DNA of 39,379 nt, from the NCBI GenBank assembly GCA_000721375.1, contig JOGW01000032.1, positions 1-39,379 of the forward strand. Reading direction: 5' to 3'. The position numbers and the translations under genes were made by a program. The DNA comes from Streptomyces sp. NRRL B-3428. GTDB lineage: Bacteria > Actinomycetota > Actinomycetes > Streptomycetales > Streptomycetaceae. Below the pieces are notes generated by a model, which saw only the letters and a list, made by a program, of their open reading frames with translations, was not told the DNA's origin and made no database searches. This document shows positions 23,793 to 32,533 of the stretch, piece after piece. Position 1 is the first letter of the stretch, and each line of letters begins with the position of its first letter.

Positions 23793-25538
23793 GTGGCCCA
23801 GAGCACTGCCGCGGAGACCCCAGAGAACGCTGACTGGGTGTCCCGTTACGCCGACGACGTCATCGCCGAGTCGGAGCGCCGTGCCCCGGGCAAACCGGTC
23901 GTCGTCGCCTCCGGACTCTCCCCGTCCGGGCCGATCCACCTCGGCAACCTGCGCGAGGTCATGACCCCGCACCTGGTCGCGGACGAGGTGCGCCGTCGCG
24001 GGTACGAGGTGCGGCATCTGATCTCGTGGGACGACTACGACCGGTACCGCAAGGTCCCGAACGGGATCGCCGGTATCGACGAGTCCTGGGCCGAGCACAT
24101 CGGCAAGCCGCTGACCAGTGTTCCCGCGCCCGCCGGTTCGGCGTTCCCGAACTGGGCCGAGCACTTCAAGGACGCCATGGTCACCTCGCTCGCCGAGCTG
24201 GGTGTGGAGTTCGACGGGATCAGCCAGACCGCGCAGTACACCTCCGGCGTCTACCGCGAGCAGATCCTGCACGCGATGAAGCACCGCGGTGACATCGACG
24301 CGATCCTCGCCCAGTACCGCACCAAGAAGGCCCCGGCCAAGCAGTCGCAGAAGCCGGTGGACGAGGCCGAGCTGGAGGCCGCCGAGGGTTCGGGCGCCGC
24401 CGGTGAGGACGACGGCAGCGGTTCGGGCGCGGGCTACTTCCCGTACAAGCCGTTCTGCGGCGGCTGCGGCAAGGACCTGACCACGGTCACGGCCTACGAC
24501 GACGACAGCACCGAGCTGACGTACGTCTGCGATGCGTGCTCTTTCACGGAGACGGTCAGGCTCTCCGAGTTCAACCGCGGCAAGCTGGTCTGGAAGGTCG
24601 ACTGGCCCATGCGCTGGGCGTACGAGGGTGTGATCTTCGAGCCGTCCGGTGTGGACCACTCGTCGCCCGGTTCGTCCTTCCAGGTCGGCGGGCAGATCGT
24701 GACCCTCTTCGGTGGCAAGCAGCCGATCGGTCCGATGTACGCGTTCGTCGGGATCAGCGGGATGGCGAAGATGTCGTCGTCGCGTGGCGGGGTGCCGACG
24801 CCGGCCGACGCGCTGGAGATCATGGAGCCGCAGATTCTGCGCTGGCTCTATGCCCGCCGCCGGCCCAACCAGTCGTTCAAGATCGCGTTCGACCAGGAGA
24901 TCCAGCGGCTCTACAACGAGTGGGACAAGCTGGAGGCCAAGGTCGCCGACGGTTCGGCGCTGCCGGCCGACGCGGCGGCGTACAGCCGTGCCGCGCGTAC
25001 CGCCGCGGGTGAACTGCCGCGCACCGAGCGGCCGTTGCAGTACGGCACGCTGGCGTCCGTAGCCGATGTGACGGCGGGCGACGCCGAGCAGACGCTGCGG
25101 ATCCTGACCGAGCTCGACCCCGCGAACCCGGTGACGGATCTGGCCGTCGTACGGCCGCGGCTCGACAAGGCCGAGACCTGGACCGCCAAGTACGTACCGG
25201 CCGAGTCCCGCACCATCGTGCGGACCGAGCCGGACGCGGAGGCGCTGGCCGCGCTGGACGAGCAGGGGCGCGAGTCGCTGCGGCTGCTGCTCGACGGCCT
25301 CGACGAGCACTGGTCGCTGGATGGTCTGACGCACCTCGTCTACGGCGTGCCGAAGGTCCAGGCGGGGTTCTCGGCGGATGCCGGCCCCAAGGAGCTGCCG
25401 GCGGAGATCAAGACGGCTCAGCGGTCGTTCTTCGCGCTCCTGTACCACCTGCTGGTCGGGCGGGACACGGGGCCGCGACTGCCCACGTTGCTGCTCGCGG
25501 TGGGAGCGTCGCGGGTGCGGAAGCTGCTGGGGGCCTGA
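23793..25538 (+). CDS. lysS: class I lysyl-tRNA synthetase (LysRS1)
   Basis: 581-residue class I LysRS, the archaeal-type enzyme that also occurs in streptomycetes instead of or beside the class II form. The HIGH motif is P-I-H49-L-G-N52 ([11 protein letters not shown]), and the KMSKS motif is MAKMSSSRG starting at residue 324. Two CxxC pairs, C222/C225 (CGGCGKDL) and C246/C249 (VCDACSF), suggest a zinc site in the catalytic insertion. A flexible acidic insert rich in Gly/Ser/Glu/Asp precedes it (about 190-213). The C-terminal helix cage follows from about 360. GTG 23793 is chosen from the conserved start [30 protein letters not shown] lies about 12 nt upstream. A perfect hairpin follows the stop. 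Confidence 0.97.
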   Translation: MAQSTAAETPENADWVSRYADDVIAESERRAPGKPVVVASGLSPSGPIHLGNLREVMTPHLVADEVRRRGYEVRHLISWDDYDRYRKVPNGIAGIDESWAEHIGKPLTSVPAPAGSAFPNWAEHFKDAMVTSLAELGVEFDGISQTAQYTSGVYREQILHAMKHRGDIDAILAQYRTKKAPAKQSQKPVDEAELEAAEGSGAAGEDDGSGSGAGYFPYKPFCGGCGKDLTTVTAYDDDSTELTYVCDACSFTETVRLSEFNRGKLVWKVDWPMRWAYEGVIFEPSGVDHSSPGSSFQVGGQIVTLFGGKQPIGPMYAFVGISGMAKMSSSRGGVPTPADALEIMEPQILRWLYARRRPNQSFKIAFDQEIQRLYNEWDKLEAKVADGSALPADAAAYSRAARTAAGELPRTERPLQYGTLASVADVTAGDAEQTLRILTELDPANPVTDLAVVRPRLDKAETWTAKYVPAESRTIVRTEPDAEALAALDEQGRESLRLLLDGLDEHWSLDGLTHLVYGVPKVQAGFSADAGPKELPAEIKTAQRSFFALLYHLLVGRDTGPRLPTLLLAVGASRVRKLLGA

Positions 25539-25554
25539 GCCTCGGGCTTACGTG

Positions 25555-25586
25555 AACGGCGCCGTCCCCTTGGGGGCGGCGCCGTT
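25555..25586. terminator. terminator after lysS
   Basis: 15-bp stem (25555-25569 with 25572-25586) including one G-U pair with a tiny loop (the inner pairs will open), followed by tgcg. It lies between convergent lysS and the DUF2637 gene. Confidence 0.82.
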
Positions 25587-25608
25587 TGCGTAGGAGAGGG
25601 AGGAGCAG

Positions 25609-26973
25609 TTACGCGATGAACTCCTCCGAGTCCAGCTCCTGCTGATAGCGAGCCCGGAAGTCGCGTATGAACGGGCGGAGGGTGGACTCCGTGAGGGGGC
25701 CGCCGCTGCGCCCCTTCACGCCGTAGAGGTCCTGGAGGTAGATGCCGAACTGGCGCGCGTTCGGGAAGTCGCCGTGCTCGCTGACGTACTTGCGGAAGGC
25801 GGTGAAGTACGCCTCCTCGCGTGTCACGTCGTCCGGCAGACCGGGGGGTGCCGGGGCCTCCTCCACATCGGCCTCGGCGGACGACTCCGCCACCAGGGCC
25901 TCGTCGGCGGGCAGTTGCTCCTGGCGCTGGCCCGGGATGTTCAGCGGGCGGGTGCGGTTCGGGCCCGCGGGGATACGGAACTCGCCGGTCTGAGAGCTGT
26001 CGAAGGCCTCGGTGGGCTGCTCCTCGTACCACTCCTCGTAGGGCGGTTCGGGGGAGTACGTCTGCTGCGCGTACGCCTGCTGCTGCGGGTCGTAACCCTG
26101 CTGCTCGTAACCCTGTTGCTGCTCGTATCCCTGCTGCTGCGGTGTCGCGAACCACGGGCTGTCGTGGTTGGTGGGCCACTCCTGGGGGATCTCCACCGGC
26201 TGTTCCACCGGCTGCTCCATCTGCTGCGCCACCACCGCCTGAGATGCCTCCAACTGGCGTACGGGCGCGGTCAGTTCCGGCTGTTCGATGCCGGCCGCGG
26301 CGAGTCCGGCCGGAGCCGTCTCCGCGAGCGGGACGCCGTAGCGCGCCAGGCGCAGCGGCATCAGGGATTCGACCGGGGCTTTGCGGCGCCAGGAGCGGCC
26401 GAAGCGTGAGCGCAGGCGGGCGCGGTAGACGAGGCGTTCTTGTTCGAGCTTGATGACGGCGTCGTAGGAGCGAAGCTCCCAGAGCTTCATGCGGCGCCAC
26501 AGGAGGAAGGTGGGGACGGGGGAGAGCAGCCAGCGGGTGAGGCGGACGCCCTCCATGTGTTTGTCGGCGGTGATGTCGGCGATGCGGCCGATCGCGTGCC
26601 GGGCCGCTTCGACGGAGATCACGAACAGGACGGGGATGACCGCGTGCATCGCCGTGCCGAGCGGGTCGGGCCAGGCCGCAGCGCCGTTGAAGGCGATCGT
26701 CGCCGCCGTGAGCAGCCACGCCGTCTGGCGCAGCAGCGGGAAGGGGATTCTGATCCAGGTCAGGAGCAGATCGAGGGCGAGCAGGACACAGATACCCGCG
26801 TCGATACCGATCGGGAAGACCACCGAGAACTTCCCGAAGCCCTTCTCCTCGGCGAGCTCGCGCACCGCCGCGTACGAGCCCGCGAAACCGATCGCCGCGA
26901 TGACGACCGCACCCGCGACCACCACCCCGATCAATATCCGGTGTGTCCGCGTCAGCTTCAGTGGCGCTGCCAC
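25609..26973 (-). CDS. DUF2637 membrane protein with Gln-rich linker
   Basis: 454 residues. The N-terminal DUF2637 membrane domain has about four helices (12-36, 52-72, 83-100, 108-124). A basic cytoplasmic stretch follows (about 140-200, YDAVIKLEQERLVYRARLRSRFGRSWRR). A disordered Gln/Pro/Tyr-rich linker has repeated QQQGYEQQ-type units (about 265-305), and a conserved C-terminal domain follows (about 385-450, 'REEAYFTAFRKYVSEHGDFPNARQF', 'LYGVKGRSGGPLTE'). That domain resembles DNA-binding/replication-type modules seen in DUF2637 proteins of actinobacterial plasmids and chromosomes, but its role is unproven. GTG 26973 has GGAGGGG 7-8 nt upstream; an open frame to 27033 has no support. Confidence 0.85.
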   Translation of the reverse strand: MAAPLKLTRTHRILIGVVVAGAVVIAAIGFAGSYAAVRELAEEKGFGKFSVVFPIGIDAGICVLLALDLLLTWIRIPFPLLRQTAWLLTAATIAFNGAAAWPDPLGTAMHAVIPVLFVISVEAARHAIGRIADITADKHMEGVRLTRWLLSPVPTFLLWRRMKLWELRSYDAVIKLEQERLVYRARLRSRFGRSWRRKAPVESLMPLRLARYGVPLAETAPAGLAAAGIEQPELTAPVRQLEASQAVVAQQMEQPVEQPVEIPQEWPTNHDSPWFATPQQQGYEQQQGYEQQGYDPQQQAYAQQTYSPEPPYEEWYEEQPTEAFDSSQTGEFRIPAGPNRTRPLNIPGQRQEQLPADEALVAESSAEADVEEAPAPPGLPDDVTREEAYFTAFRKYVSEHGDFPNARQFGIYLQDLYGVKGRSGGPLTESTLRPFIRDFRARYQQELDSEEFIA

Positions 26974-27077
26974 CCGTGATCCCCTCCAAGTGCCTGCCCG
27001 CGCTTGCCGCCGCCCGGGCCCGTTTGCGCGCAACAGCCTGGCACATGTGTGCGGGTGGGTGCGGGCCGGTATCGCCG

Positions 27078-27108
27078 AAGCCCGGCCATCGGGTGAATGG
27101 CCGGGCTT
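27078..27108 (-). terminator. terminator downstream of the first DUF3558 gene
   Basis: 12-bp perfect stem (27078-27089 with 27097-27108), 7-nt loop, in the 207-bp gap between the DUF3558 stop (27181) and the start of the DUF2637 gene, both read leftwards. Confidence 0.78.
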
Positions 27109-27180
27109 GTGACGTGCGATTGTCCGCGCGGTGCGGTGCTCGGTTTACGGAAGTTCGCGAAGTTACGGGCGTTACGGAGG

Positions 27181-28014
27181 CTATGACTTGGTGGTCGCCG
27201 AAGGCTTCGTGGACGGCTTCTGCGACGGCTTCTGCGAGGCCTCGGTGGACGGCTTCGCGGAAGCATCCGGCGAAGCGCCCTCCTTGTTGGCGGCGGTCAC
27301 CGCCGCGACAGCTTCCTTCGCGGCCTTCTCGGCGTCCTTGACCATCTCATCGGCCTTCGGGGCCTTCTCGCCCGCGAGACCGGCGCCGTTGAAGTCGAGC
27401 GTCACCACGACGTTCTCGATCCGGGTGACGACCGTCTGCTGCTTGTAGTCGCCGAGCTTGCCCTTGTCGAGGTCGTAGCGGACCGTCGTCGCCTCGTCGC
27501 CGACACCGGCCGCGGGCGCCGACTTCACGTTCTTCGCGCCGTCCTCGCTGCTGGCCTCGGCGACCTGCTTCTTGAAGTAGTCCTTCGCGCGCGCCTCGGC
27601 GCTGCCGAGCGCCTGCTCCGAATCGAAGCGCATCAGCGAGATCGACAGCCAGCGGAACTGCGAGCCGTCGACACCGTTGTTGTCGAGGCCCTTCCACGAA
27701 CAGCTGCTGCGCGCGGAGACATCGGCGGACTTGCCCGTCTTGCCCGACTTGTCGTCAACCTTGGGCACCAGGGCCGCGATCGTCTTCGCGGTCAGCGCGT
27801 CGCAGGCCGCCGGCAGCTGCTTGTACGCGGCCGCCGCCAGGCTCGCCGCCTTGTCCTTGCCCTCGCCGCCCTGCGAGGCGGACGAGTTCGAGCCGGAGTC
27901 GCTCTTGCCGCCACCGTCGCCCGAGTCCGAGGAGCACGCCGCGGCGGTCAGCACCACCGGAACTACGGCGCAGGCGGCCAGTATGCGGGTGAATCGCGGT
28001 CCTTTTCGGTGCAT
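27181..28014 (-). CDS. DUF3558 lipoprotein (copy A)
   Basis: 277-residue secreted lipoprotein: basic MHRKGPRFTR, hydrophobic core, lipidated cysteine C27 (VLTAAAC). A Gly/Ser/Lys-rich linker with 'GEGKDKAASLAAAAYKQLPAACDALT' leads into the DUF3558 fold (about 55-230). Conserved cysteines are in 'LPAACDALT' and 'RSSCSWKG', probably a disulfide, followed by 'VGDEATTVRYDL' and a terminal strand 'NVVVTLDFNGAGL'. The C-terminal tail is a Lys-Pro-Ser repeat (about 250-277). ATG 28014 is preferred because GAAGGAA lies just upstream; an in-frame ATG at 28029 lacks a site. It is followed by a related paralogue upstream on the same strand, 145 bp away, suggesting an ancient tandem duplication. Confidence 0.87.
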   Translation of the reverse strand: MHRKGPRFTRILAACAVVPVVLTAAACSSDSGDGGGKSDSGSNSSASQGGEGKDKAASLAAAAYKQLPAACDALTAKTIAALVPKVDDKSGKTGKSADVSARSSCSWKGLDNNGVDGSQFRWLSISLMRFDSEQALGSAEARAKDYFKKQVAEASSEDGAKNVKSAPAAGVGDEATTVRYDLDKGKLGDYKQQTVVTRIENVVVTLDFNGAGLAGEKAPKADEMVKDAEKAAKEAVAAVTAANKEGASPDASAKPSTEASQKPSQKPSTKPSATTKS

Positions 28015-28159
28015 GGTTCCTTCGCTCATCAGTCGTGCGGGTCCGTTCCGGGGCGCCGGTGCGGCAGGAGCCCCCTGTGGTTTCCGCCCAGCCACGGTAC
28101 GCGGTGCCGCAGTGCCCCGTGAGGAAACGGCCGCCCGGCCGCCGTGACCCATCCCACCC

Positions 28160-28966
28160 TCACTCGGTGAACTGCTCCGCCAGCCTCCCGGCCAGAACCC
28201 GCGCCCTGTCCTGCAGTTCCTTGCTGTCCGGCGTCTCCTCCACGGAGGCGGACTGCGCCGTGTACTCGACCGTCACGAGCACGTTCGACGTGCGGAACAC
28301 CACAGTCACGAGCCGCTGAGGCGCCGTCGAACCCGCCGCACCGAGCGCGTCGTCCAGATACGCGTCGTCCGCCAGATCGTCGAGCGCCCGCGGCTCCAGA
28401 CCCTCCGGCGCGGTGGTGGAAGGGGACGAGGACGGCTCGCCCTGGTCGGGGTCGCCCTTGCCGTCCTCGGGATCCGAGGTGCCCGAAGGCTCCTCCGACT
28501 CCTCGTCCGTCCCGGGCTCCGGCAGATCGGCCGCGATCTTCTTGTCCAGGAACAGATCCGCCGCGAGCTCGTCATCGCTCACCGCGTCGTCGTACGACAC
28601 CACGCGCTCGAAGTCCACATGCAGCCGGTACGCCGCGTCCGAGGACTCCGCCGACCAACGGCAGCCGGCTCGGCGGTCCGTGTCGTAGGTCACCGCCGCC
28701 TCGCCCGCGTACGCCTTCTCGCGCTGTTCGCCGGCCAGTTCCTCGATCCCGGGCAGCATCGTGTCCAGCGTGTCCTGGCCGACCGCGGAGCACGGCTCCG
28801 GCAGCGAGTCGTACTTGCCGGGCTCGGCCTTCTGCGTCGGTGTCGGCGGGAAGTCGCCGGACTTGCCGGCGGAGTCGCCGGCGCCGTCGCCCGCATCGCT
28901 CGTACAACCCGTCAGCAGCACGGCGGCGAGCACAGCCGTGCCCGCCAGATACCTCTTGTGCCGCAC
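28160..28966 (-). CDS. DUF3558 lipoprotein (copy B)
   Basis: 268-residue secreted lipoprotein with lipobox L18-T-G-C21. A short linker precedes the DUF3558 core, which keeps the two cysteines in 'LPEPCSAVGQDTLDTMLPG' and 'RRAGCRWSAE'. An acidic insert rich in Glu/Asp/Ser/Pro (about 150-185) is followed by 'RLVTVVFRTSNVLVTVEYTA'. It shares architecture with the downstream copy A but little identity outside these motifs, so divergence is old. GTG 28966 has AAGGAGG (28978-28984) at an ideal distance; an open frame to 29008 starts without one. Members in mycobacteria and streptomycetes are surface lipoproteins without a clear ligand. The pair is transcribed away from rtcB. Confidence 0.88.
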   Translation of the reverse strand: MRHKRYLAGTAVLAAVLLTGCTSDAGDGAGDSAGKSGDFPPTPTQKAEPGKYDSLPEPCSAVGQDTLDTMLPGIEELAGEQREKAYAGEAAVTYDTDRRAGCRWSAESSDAAYRLHVDFERVVSYDDAVSDDELAADLFLDKKIAADLPEPGTDEESEEPSGTSDPEDGKGDPDQGEPSSSPSTTAPEGLEPRALDDLADDAYLDDALGAAGSTAPQRLVTVVFRTSNVLVTVEYTAQSASVEETPDSKELQDRARVLAGRLAEQFTE

Positions 28967-29099
28967 GATGCGGGCCTCCTTCGGACGCGGGTTCGCTGGA
29001 CTGTCCACTGCTCAGCACCGTCCCTGTACGGCGAAAAGCGTTGGCGCCGCACAAAGGCCGGTGAACACAATGTGTATCGCACGCGCCGCTGTGATGGCC

Positions 29100-29123
29100 G
29101 GTCAACCGTCCCTTTCGTTGACC
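29100..29123 (+). promoter_or_regulatory. inverted repeat upstream of rtcB with -35-like arm
   Basis: GGTCAAC (29100-29106) and GTTGACC (29117-29123) form 7-bp arms around a 10-bp spacer; the right arm contains TTGACC, a good -35. AT-richer sequence with TTTAAG about 19 bp further (29143-29148) could hold the -10. A repressor or activator site for rtcB is plausible. Confidence 0.4.
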
Positions 29124-29181
29124 TTGGCCCCAGTATTTGCGCTTTAAGACTTTTCTTTATGTATGCGGGGGTTGGGCAATC

Positions 29182-30375
29182 ATGAGTTACGTAGAGGTAC
29201 CGGGAGCGAAGGTCCCCATCCGCATGTGGACGGACCCGGCCACGGTCGAGGCGGGCGCGATGCAGCAGCTGCACAACGTCGCGACGCTCCCGTGGATCAA
29301 GGGCCTGGTCGTCATGCCCGACGTCCACTACGGCAAGGGTGCGACGGTCGGTTCGGTGATCGCGATGCACGGCGCGGTCTGCCCGGCGGCGGTCGGCGTG
29401 GACATCGGCTGCGGCATGTCGGCGGTCAAGACCTCGCTGACGGCCAATGACCTTCCGGGTGATCTTTCGCGGCTGCGGTCGAAGATCGAGCAGGCTATTC
29501 CGGTGGGGCGGGGGATGCATGACTCCGTGGTGGATCCGGGGCGTCTGCACGGGTTCCCGACGGCGGGCTGGGAGGGGTTCTGGTCGCGGTTCGACGGGGT
29601 GGCGGAGGCGGTCAAGTTCCGTCAGGAACGGGCTGCCAAGCAGATGGGAACACTTGGATCGGGCAACCACTATATCGAACTGTTGTTCGATTGTGAGGGT
29701 TCGGTGTGGCTCACGCTGCATTCCGGTTCGCGCAACATCGGCAAGGAACTTGCCGACTACCACATCGGTGTGGCGCAGAAGCTGCCCCACAATCAAGGGT
29801 TGGTCGATCGCGATCTCGCCGTGTTCATTGCGGACACCCCGCAGATGGCGGCGTACCGGCACGACTTGTACTGGGCGCAGGAGTACGCGAAGTACAACCG
29901 CGCGATCATGATGGGGCTCTTGAAGGACGTTGTCCGCAAGGAGTTCAAGAAGGCCCGGGTGAGCTTTGAGCCCGAGATCTCTTGCCACCACAACTACGTC
30001 GCCCAGGAGCGCTACGAGGGTATGGATCTGCTCGTCACGCGTAAGGGTGCGATCCGTGCGGGCTCGGGGGAGTACGGAATCATCCCCGGCTCCATGGGTA
30101 CGAGTTCGTACATCGTGAAGGGCCTGGGTAATGCGCTCGCCTTCAACTCCGCGTCGCATGGCGCGGGGCGGCGCATGAGCCGGAGCGCGGCGAAGCGGCG
30201 CTTCTCTGCGCGTGACCTCGAAGAGCAGACGAGGGGTGTGGAGTGCCGCAAGGACTCTGGTGTTGTGGACGAGATCCCCGGGGCTTACAAGAACATCGAC
30301 CAGGTGATGTCCCAGCAGCGCGACCTCGTCGAGGTCGTGGCGAAGCTCAAGCAGTTCATCTGCGTCAAGGGCTGA
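29182..30375 (+). CDS. rtcB: RtcB-family RNA ligase / RNA splicing ligase
   Basis: 397-residue RtcB homologue, which joins 2',3'-cyclic phosphate (or 3'-phosphate) RNA ends to 5'-OH ends using GTP and Mn2+. Metal ligands D74 and C77 are in GVDIGCGMSAVK; further ligand sites are 'GSGNHYIEL', 'LHSGSRNIG' and 'SCHHNY'. The guanylated histidine is H326 in SASHGAGRRMSR. All catalytic positions are present and no intein interrupts the gene. ATG 29182 is chosen by homology; the leader is comparatively AT-rich. No rtcA, archease or RtcR regulator adjoins it, unlike in enterobacteria. A strong hairpin follows, and a LAGLIDADG endonuclease gene faces it. Role inferred: RNA repair, for example of tRNA or rRNA cleaved under stress. 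Confidence 0.95.
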   Translation: MSYVEVPGAKVPIRMWTDPATVEAGAMQQLHNVATLPWIKGLVVMPDVHYGKGATVGSVIAMHGAVCPAAVGVDIGCGMSAVKTSLTANDLPGDLSRLRSKIEQAIPVGRGMHDSVVDPGRLHGFPTAGWEGFWSRFDGVAEAVKFRQERAAKQMGTLGSGNHYIELLFDCEGSVWLTLHSGSRNIGKELADYHIGVAQKLPHNQGLVDRDLAVFIADTPQMAAYRHDLYWAQEYAKYNRAIMMGLLKDVVRKEFKKARVSFEPEISCHHNYVAQERYEGMDLLVTRKGAIRAGSGEYGIIPGSMGTSSYIVKGLGNALAFNSASHGAGRRMSRSAAKRRFSARDLEEQTRGVECRKDSGVVDEIPGAYKNIDQVMSQQRDLVEVVAKLKQFICVKG

Positions 30376-30380
30376 AGGCG

Positions 30381-30412
30381 GAGCGGGGTGCCGTGTCAGC
30401 GGCACCCCGCTC
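30381..30412. terminator. bidirectional terminator between rtcB and the LAGLIDADG gene
   Basis: 13-bp perfect stem (30381-30393 with 30400-30412), 6-nt loop, within the 45-bp gap between the two convergent genes. Confidence 0.88.
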
Positions 30413-30420
30413 AACGCACG

Positions 30421-31293
30421 CTAGAGGTGGGGCATTGGCACCTGGCCGGTACGGATTCGCCAGAGCCGCATGGAGCAGCTCTTCTCGGTCCGGTCGAGCC
30501 TCTTGGCTGCGGCTGCGCGGTTGTTGAGCCGTAGTAGCTCGCGGTCGTCTGCCTCGGTCCAGGGGCGACGGGGTGGCGCGAACTTCATCCCCGCTGGGCG
30601 CACCCAATTCTGGATGGAGGCGGCGTTGGCCGTCTTGTGGGCCAGGGCCAGGCAGCCGGGATAGTAGAGGTGCTTGGCGAGCTGCTGCGCCTGCTCCTTG
30701 TAGTACGTGAACACGTAGACCTGGTCACGCGCGTTGCGGCGTACTTCGCGCCCTGTGGCTGTGATCGCCTTTGCGTACTGGCGCAGGTACGAGGACATGG
30801 CTTCGCTGGCCGATGTGTGCGAGAGGTACGGGATGCCCTCGGCGGTCCAGCCGAGCGATCCGTCCGCGTCGATGCAGCTGCGGACGTAGTCCCGGTGGGA
30901 GAAGTCGACTTGGGGTGGCCCGATGATCCGCGACTTCTTGCCGTAGGGGATCCCGAGTTGGTTGACGATGGTCCTTGCCTCGAGCGAGCACAGGGTCCAC
31001 GTGGCTGAATGGAGCTGCTCCGCGAAGTTGGTGGCGCGGATTCGTTCTGTGATGGAGCTGTAGTACGGCGTCAGACGCTGGAACTCGCGCAGGATCTCGA
31101 TGTCGCGCGCGTTGATTTCGACGCTCAGCTTGCCCTTCTGGCCCACGCCTTGCTGCAGATGCCCATCGGCCTGCAGAAACCCGAACATGTAGGCGTACTC
31201 CGGGACTTCAAGGTCCATGAATCTCGCCGGTTTGCCGGGCTGTTGGTCCTCGTCGAAGCTCAGTTGTTGAGCGCTAGTCTCGTGTTCAGCCAT
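30421..31293 (-). CDS. free-standing LAGLIDADG-type endonuclease-like protein with C-terminal SANT/Myb-like domain
   Basis: 290 residues. Two LAGLIDADG motifs are visible: YMFGFLQADGHL (35-46, acidic D43) and YVRSCIDADGSLG (136-148, acidic D144), about 100 residues apart as in single-chain enzymes. The interdomain 'KLSVEINARDIEILREFQRL' fits the beta-saddle fold. A basic C-terminal segment (about 243-281, RPWTEADDRELLRLNNRAAAAKRLDRT) resembles a SANT/Myb or HTH DNA-binding module. No Hint (intein) splicing motif is present, so it is not an intein remnant in its own frame. Codon use (AGA, CAA, CTT, GAA) is less biased than in neighbours, suggesting acquisition. ATG 31293 has GGAAGG 12 nt upstream. 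Target unknown; it could also act as a WhiA-like regulatory protein rather than a nuclease. Confidence 0.82.
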   Translation of the reverse strand: MAEHETSAQQLSFDEDQQPGKPARFMDLEVPEYAYMFGFLQADGHLQQGVGQKGKLSVEINARDIEILREFQRLTPYYSSITERIRATNFAEQLHSATWTLCSLEARTIVNQLGIPYGKKSRIIGPPQVDFSHRDYVRSCIDADGSLGWTAEGIPYLSHTSASEAMSSYLRQYAKAITATGREVRRNARDQVYVFTYYKEQAQQLAKHLYYPGCLALAHKTANAASIQNWVRPAGMKFAPPRRPWTEADDRELLRLNNRAAAAKRLDRTEKSCSMRLWRIRTGQVPMPHL

Positions 31294-31321
31294 GAGGAAG
31301 TTATGCCTTCCGTGATGGTGA

Positions 31322-31356
31322 GGCCCTCGGTCCGGGATGCCGCCCGGTCGAGGGCC
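31322..31356. terminator. possible imperfect hairpin downstream of the SDR gene
   Basis: 8-bp outer stem (31322-31329 with 31349-31356) and an inner 5-bp stem (31332-31336 with 31343-31347). It is 150 nt past the SDR stop and 29 nt before the LAGLIDADG ATG on the same strand, so it could be terminator or leader structure. The rest of the 212-bp gap shows no gene or tRNA. Confidence 0.4.
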
Positions 31357-31505
31357 GTCCTATGTGCTGGTCACGGCTGACGTTAGATCGCGCGTTCGCA
31401 CGCTGAGTGCGAGTCCAAAGCGCGCCACTCGTACGGGTGTTGGAGTCCCGAACGGGATGCGAGAACGCTGTGGCGCACCCAGTGCGCAGGTGGGTGTCCT
31501 TCGGG

Positions 31506-32273
31506 TCAGAGCTCCCGGTGCACCTTGGTGTTGGAGGCCTGGGCGCGGGGGCGGACGACCAGGAGGTCGATGTTGACGTGGCTGGGGCGGGTGACCGCCC
31601 AGGCCACGGTGTCGGCCACGTCGTCCGCCGAGAGGGGCTCGGCCACGCCCGCGTACACCTTGGCGGCCTTCTCCTCGTCGCCGCCGAAGCGGGTCGTGGC
31701 GAACTCCTCGGTCTTCACCATCCCGGGCGCCACCTCGATCACGCGGACCGGCTGTCCGAGCAGTTCGAGGCGGAGGGTCTCGGCGAGTACCCGGGCGCCG
31801 TTCTTCGCCGCGACATAGCCCGCACCGCCCTCGTACGTGGCGTGGCCGGCCGTCGAGGACAGGACGACCACCGTGCCGTCGCCGCTGGCGACGAGGGCGG
31901 GCAGCAGGGCCTGGGTCACGTTCAGCACGCCGATCACATTGACCTCGTACATCCGGCGCCACTCGTCGGGCTTGCCGGTGGCGACCGGGTCCGCGCCGAG
32001 CGCGCCGCCCGCGTTGTTGACCAGGACGTCCGCCCGCTCGAGCGAGGCCGCGAAGGCGTCGACGGCCACGCGGTCGGTGACGTCGAGTGCGTACGCGGCG
32101 GCCGAGTGGCCGGCCTCGGTAAGCTCGGCGGCGAGGGTCTCGATGCGGTCCTTGCGGCGGGCGGTGAGCACCACGTGGTAGCCGGCCTCGGCCAGCTTGC
32201 GGGCGGTGGCGGCGCCGATGCCGCTGCTCGCGCCGGTGACGACTGCGGTACGGCGGGCTGCGGCGGCGGTCAT
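31506..32273 (-). CDS. classical short-chain dehydrogenase/reductase
   Basis: 255-residue classical SDR with NAD(P)-binding TGASSGIG (13-20), ALDVTD (62-67), NNAG (86-89), catalytic S140 (LSSTAG), Y153 and K157 (YVAAK), and 'VAPGMVKTE' after it. The arginine-containing loop 'TARRKDR' after strand 2 favours NADP(H). It resembles YdfG/serine-type 3-hydroxy-acid dehydrogenases, whose members end with 'HVNIDLLVVRPRAQ'. Substrate is therefore likely a small hydroxy acid or a broad set of alcohols. ATG 32273 has GAGGAG about 7 nt upstream. It is divergent from the small secreted protein with a 260-bp gap. Confidence 0.94.
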   Translation of the reverse strand: MTAAAARRTAVVTGASSGIGAATARKLAEAGYHVVLTARRKDRIETLAAELTEAGHSAAAYALDVTDRVAVDAFAASLERADVLVNNAGGALGADPVATGKPDEWRRMYEVNVIGVLNVTQALLPALVASGDGTVVVLSSTAGHATYEGGAGYVAAKNGARVLAETLRLELLGQPVRVIEVAPGMVKTEEFATTRFGGDEEKAAKVYAGVAEPLSADDVADTVAWAVTRPSHVNIDLLVVRPRAQASNTKVHREL

Positions 32274-32533
32274 GGGCTGCTCCTCGGTGCGTATGCGGTG
32301 CTGTGGTGCGCTATGCGGCCAGGCTAGAGGAACACGTGTTCAAAAGGCGGGTCGGACCGGTGCGTGGGACACGGGTGAGGGGGCCTGCGGAGACCCTTTC
32401 GGTCAACCGGTCGGCGTGCGCTCATCCGTACGCGCCGAACTGCGCTGAGACCACGGTCAATTGCGATGTCTGGGTATGTTGCGCGCGTATCGGACAAGGG
32501 TTGTGCGGATCAAGGACTGTGCGGGAGCTGTAC

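Noticed and set aside
21855..25538. Long open frames on both strands seeming to join argS and lysS into about 1,200-residue proteins
   Set aside because: They are high-GC artefacts: the C-terminal or N-terminal half of each is the real synthetase, and the rest is antisense of the other gene with Arg/Gly/Pro-rich composition.
29182..31293. An intein inside rtcB, or the LAGLIDADG ORF as an intein remnant
   Set aside because: RtcB runs uninterrupted through all catalytic motifs, and the other protein has no Hint-domain splicing motifs and is on the opposite strand.
31357..31505. A possible tRNA or tRNA remnant next to the LAGLIDADG gene
   Set aside because: No complete acceptor, anticodon and T-arm set could be found; short hairpins only.
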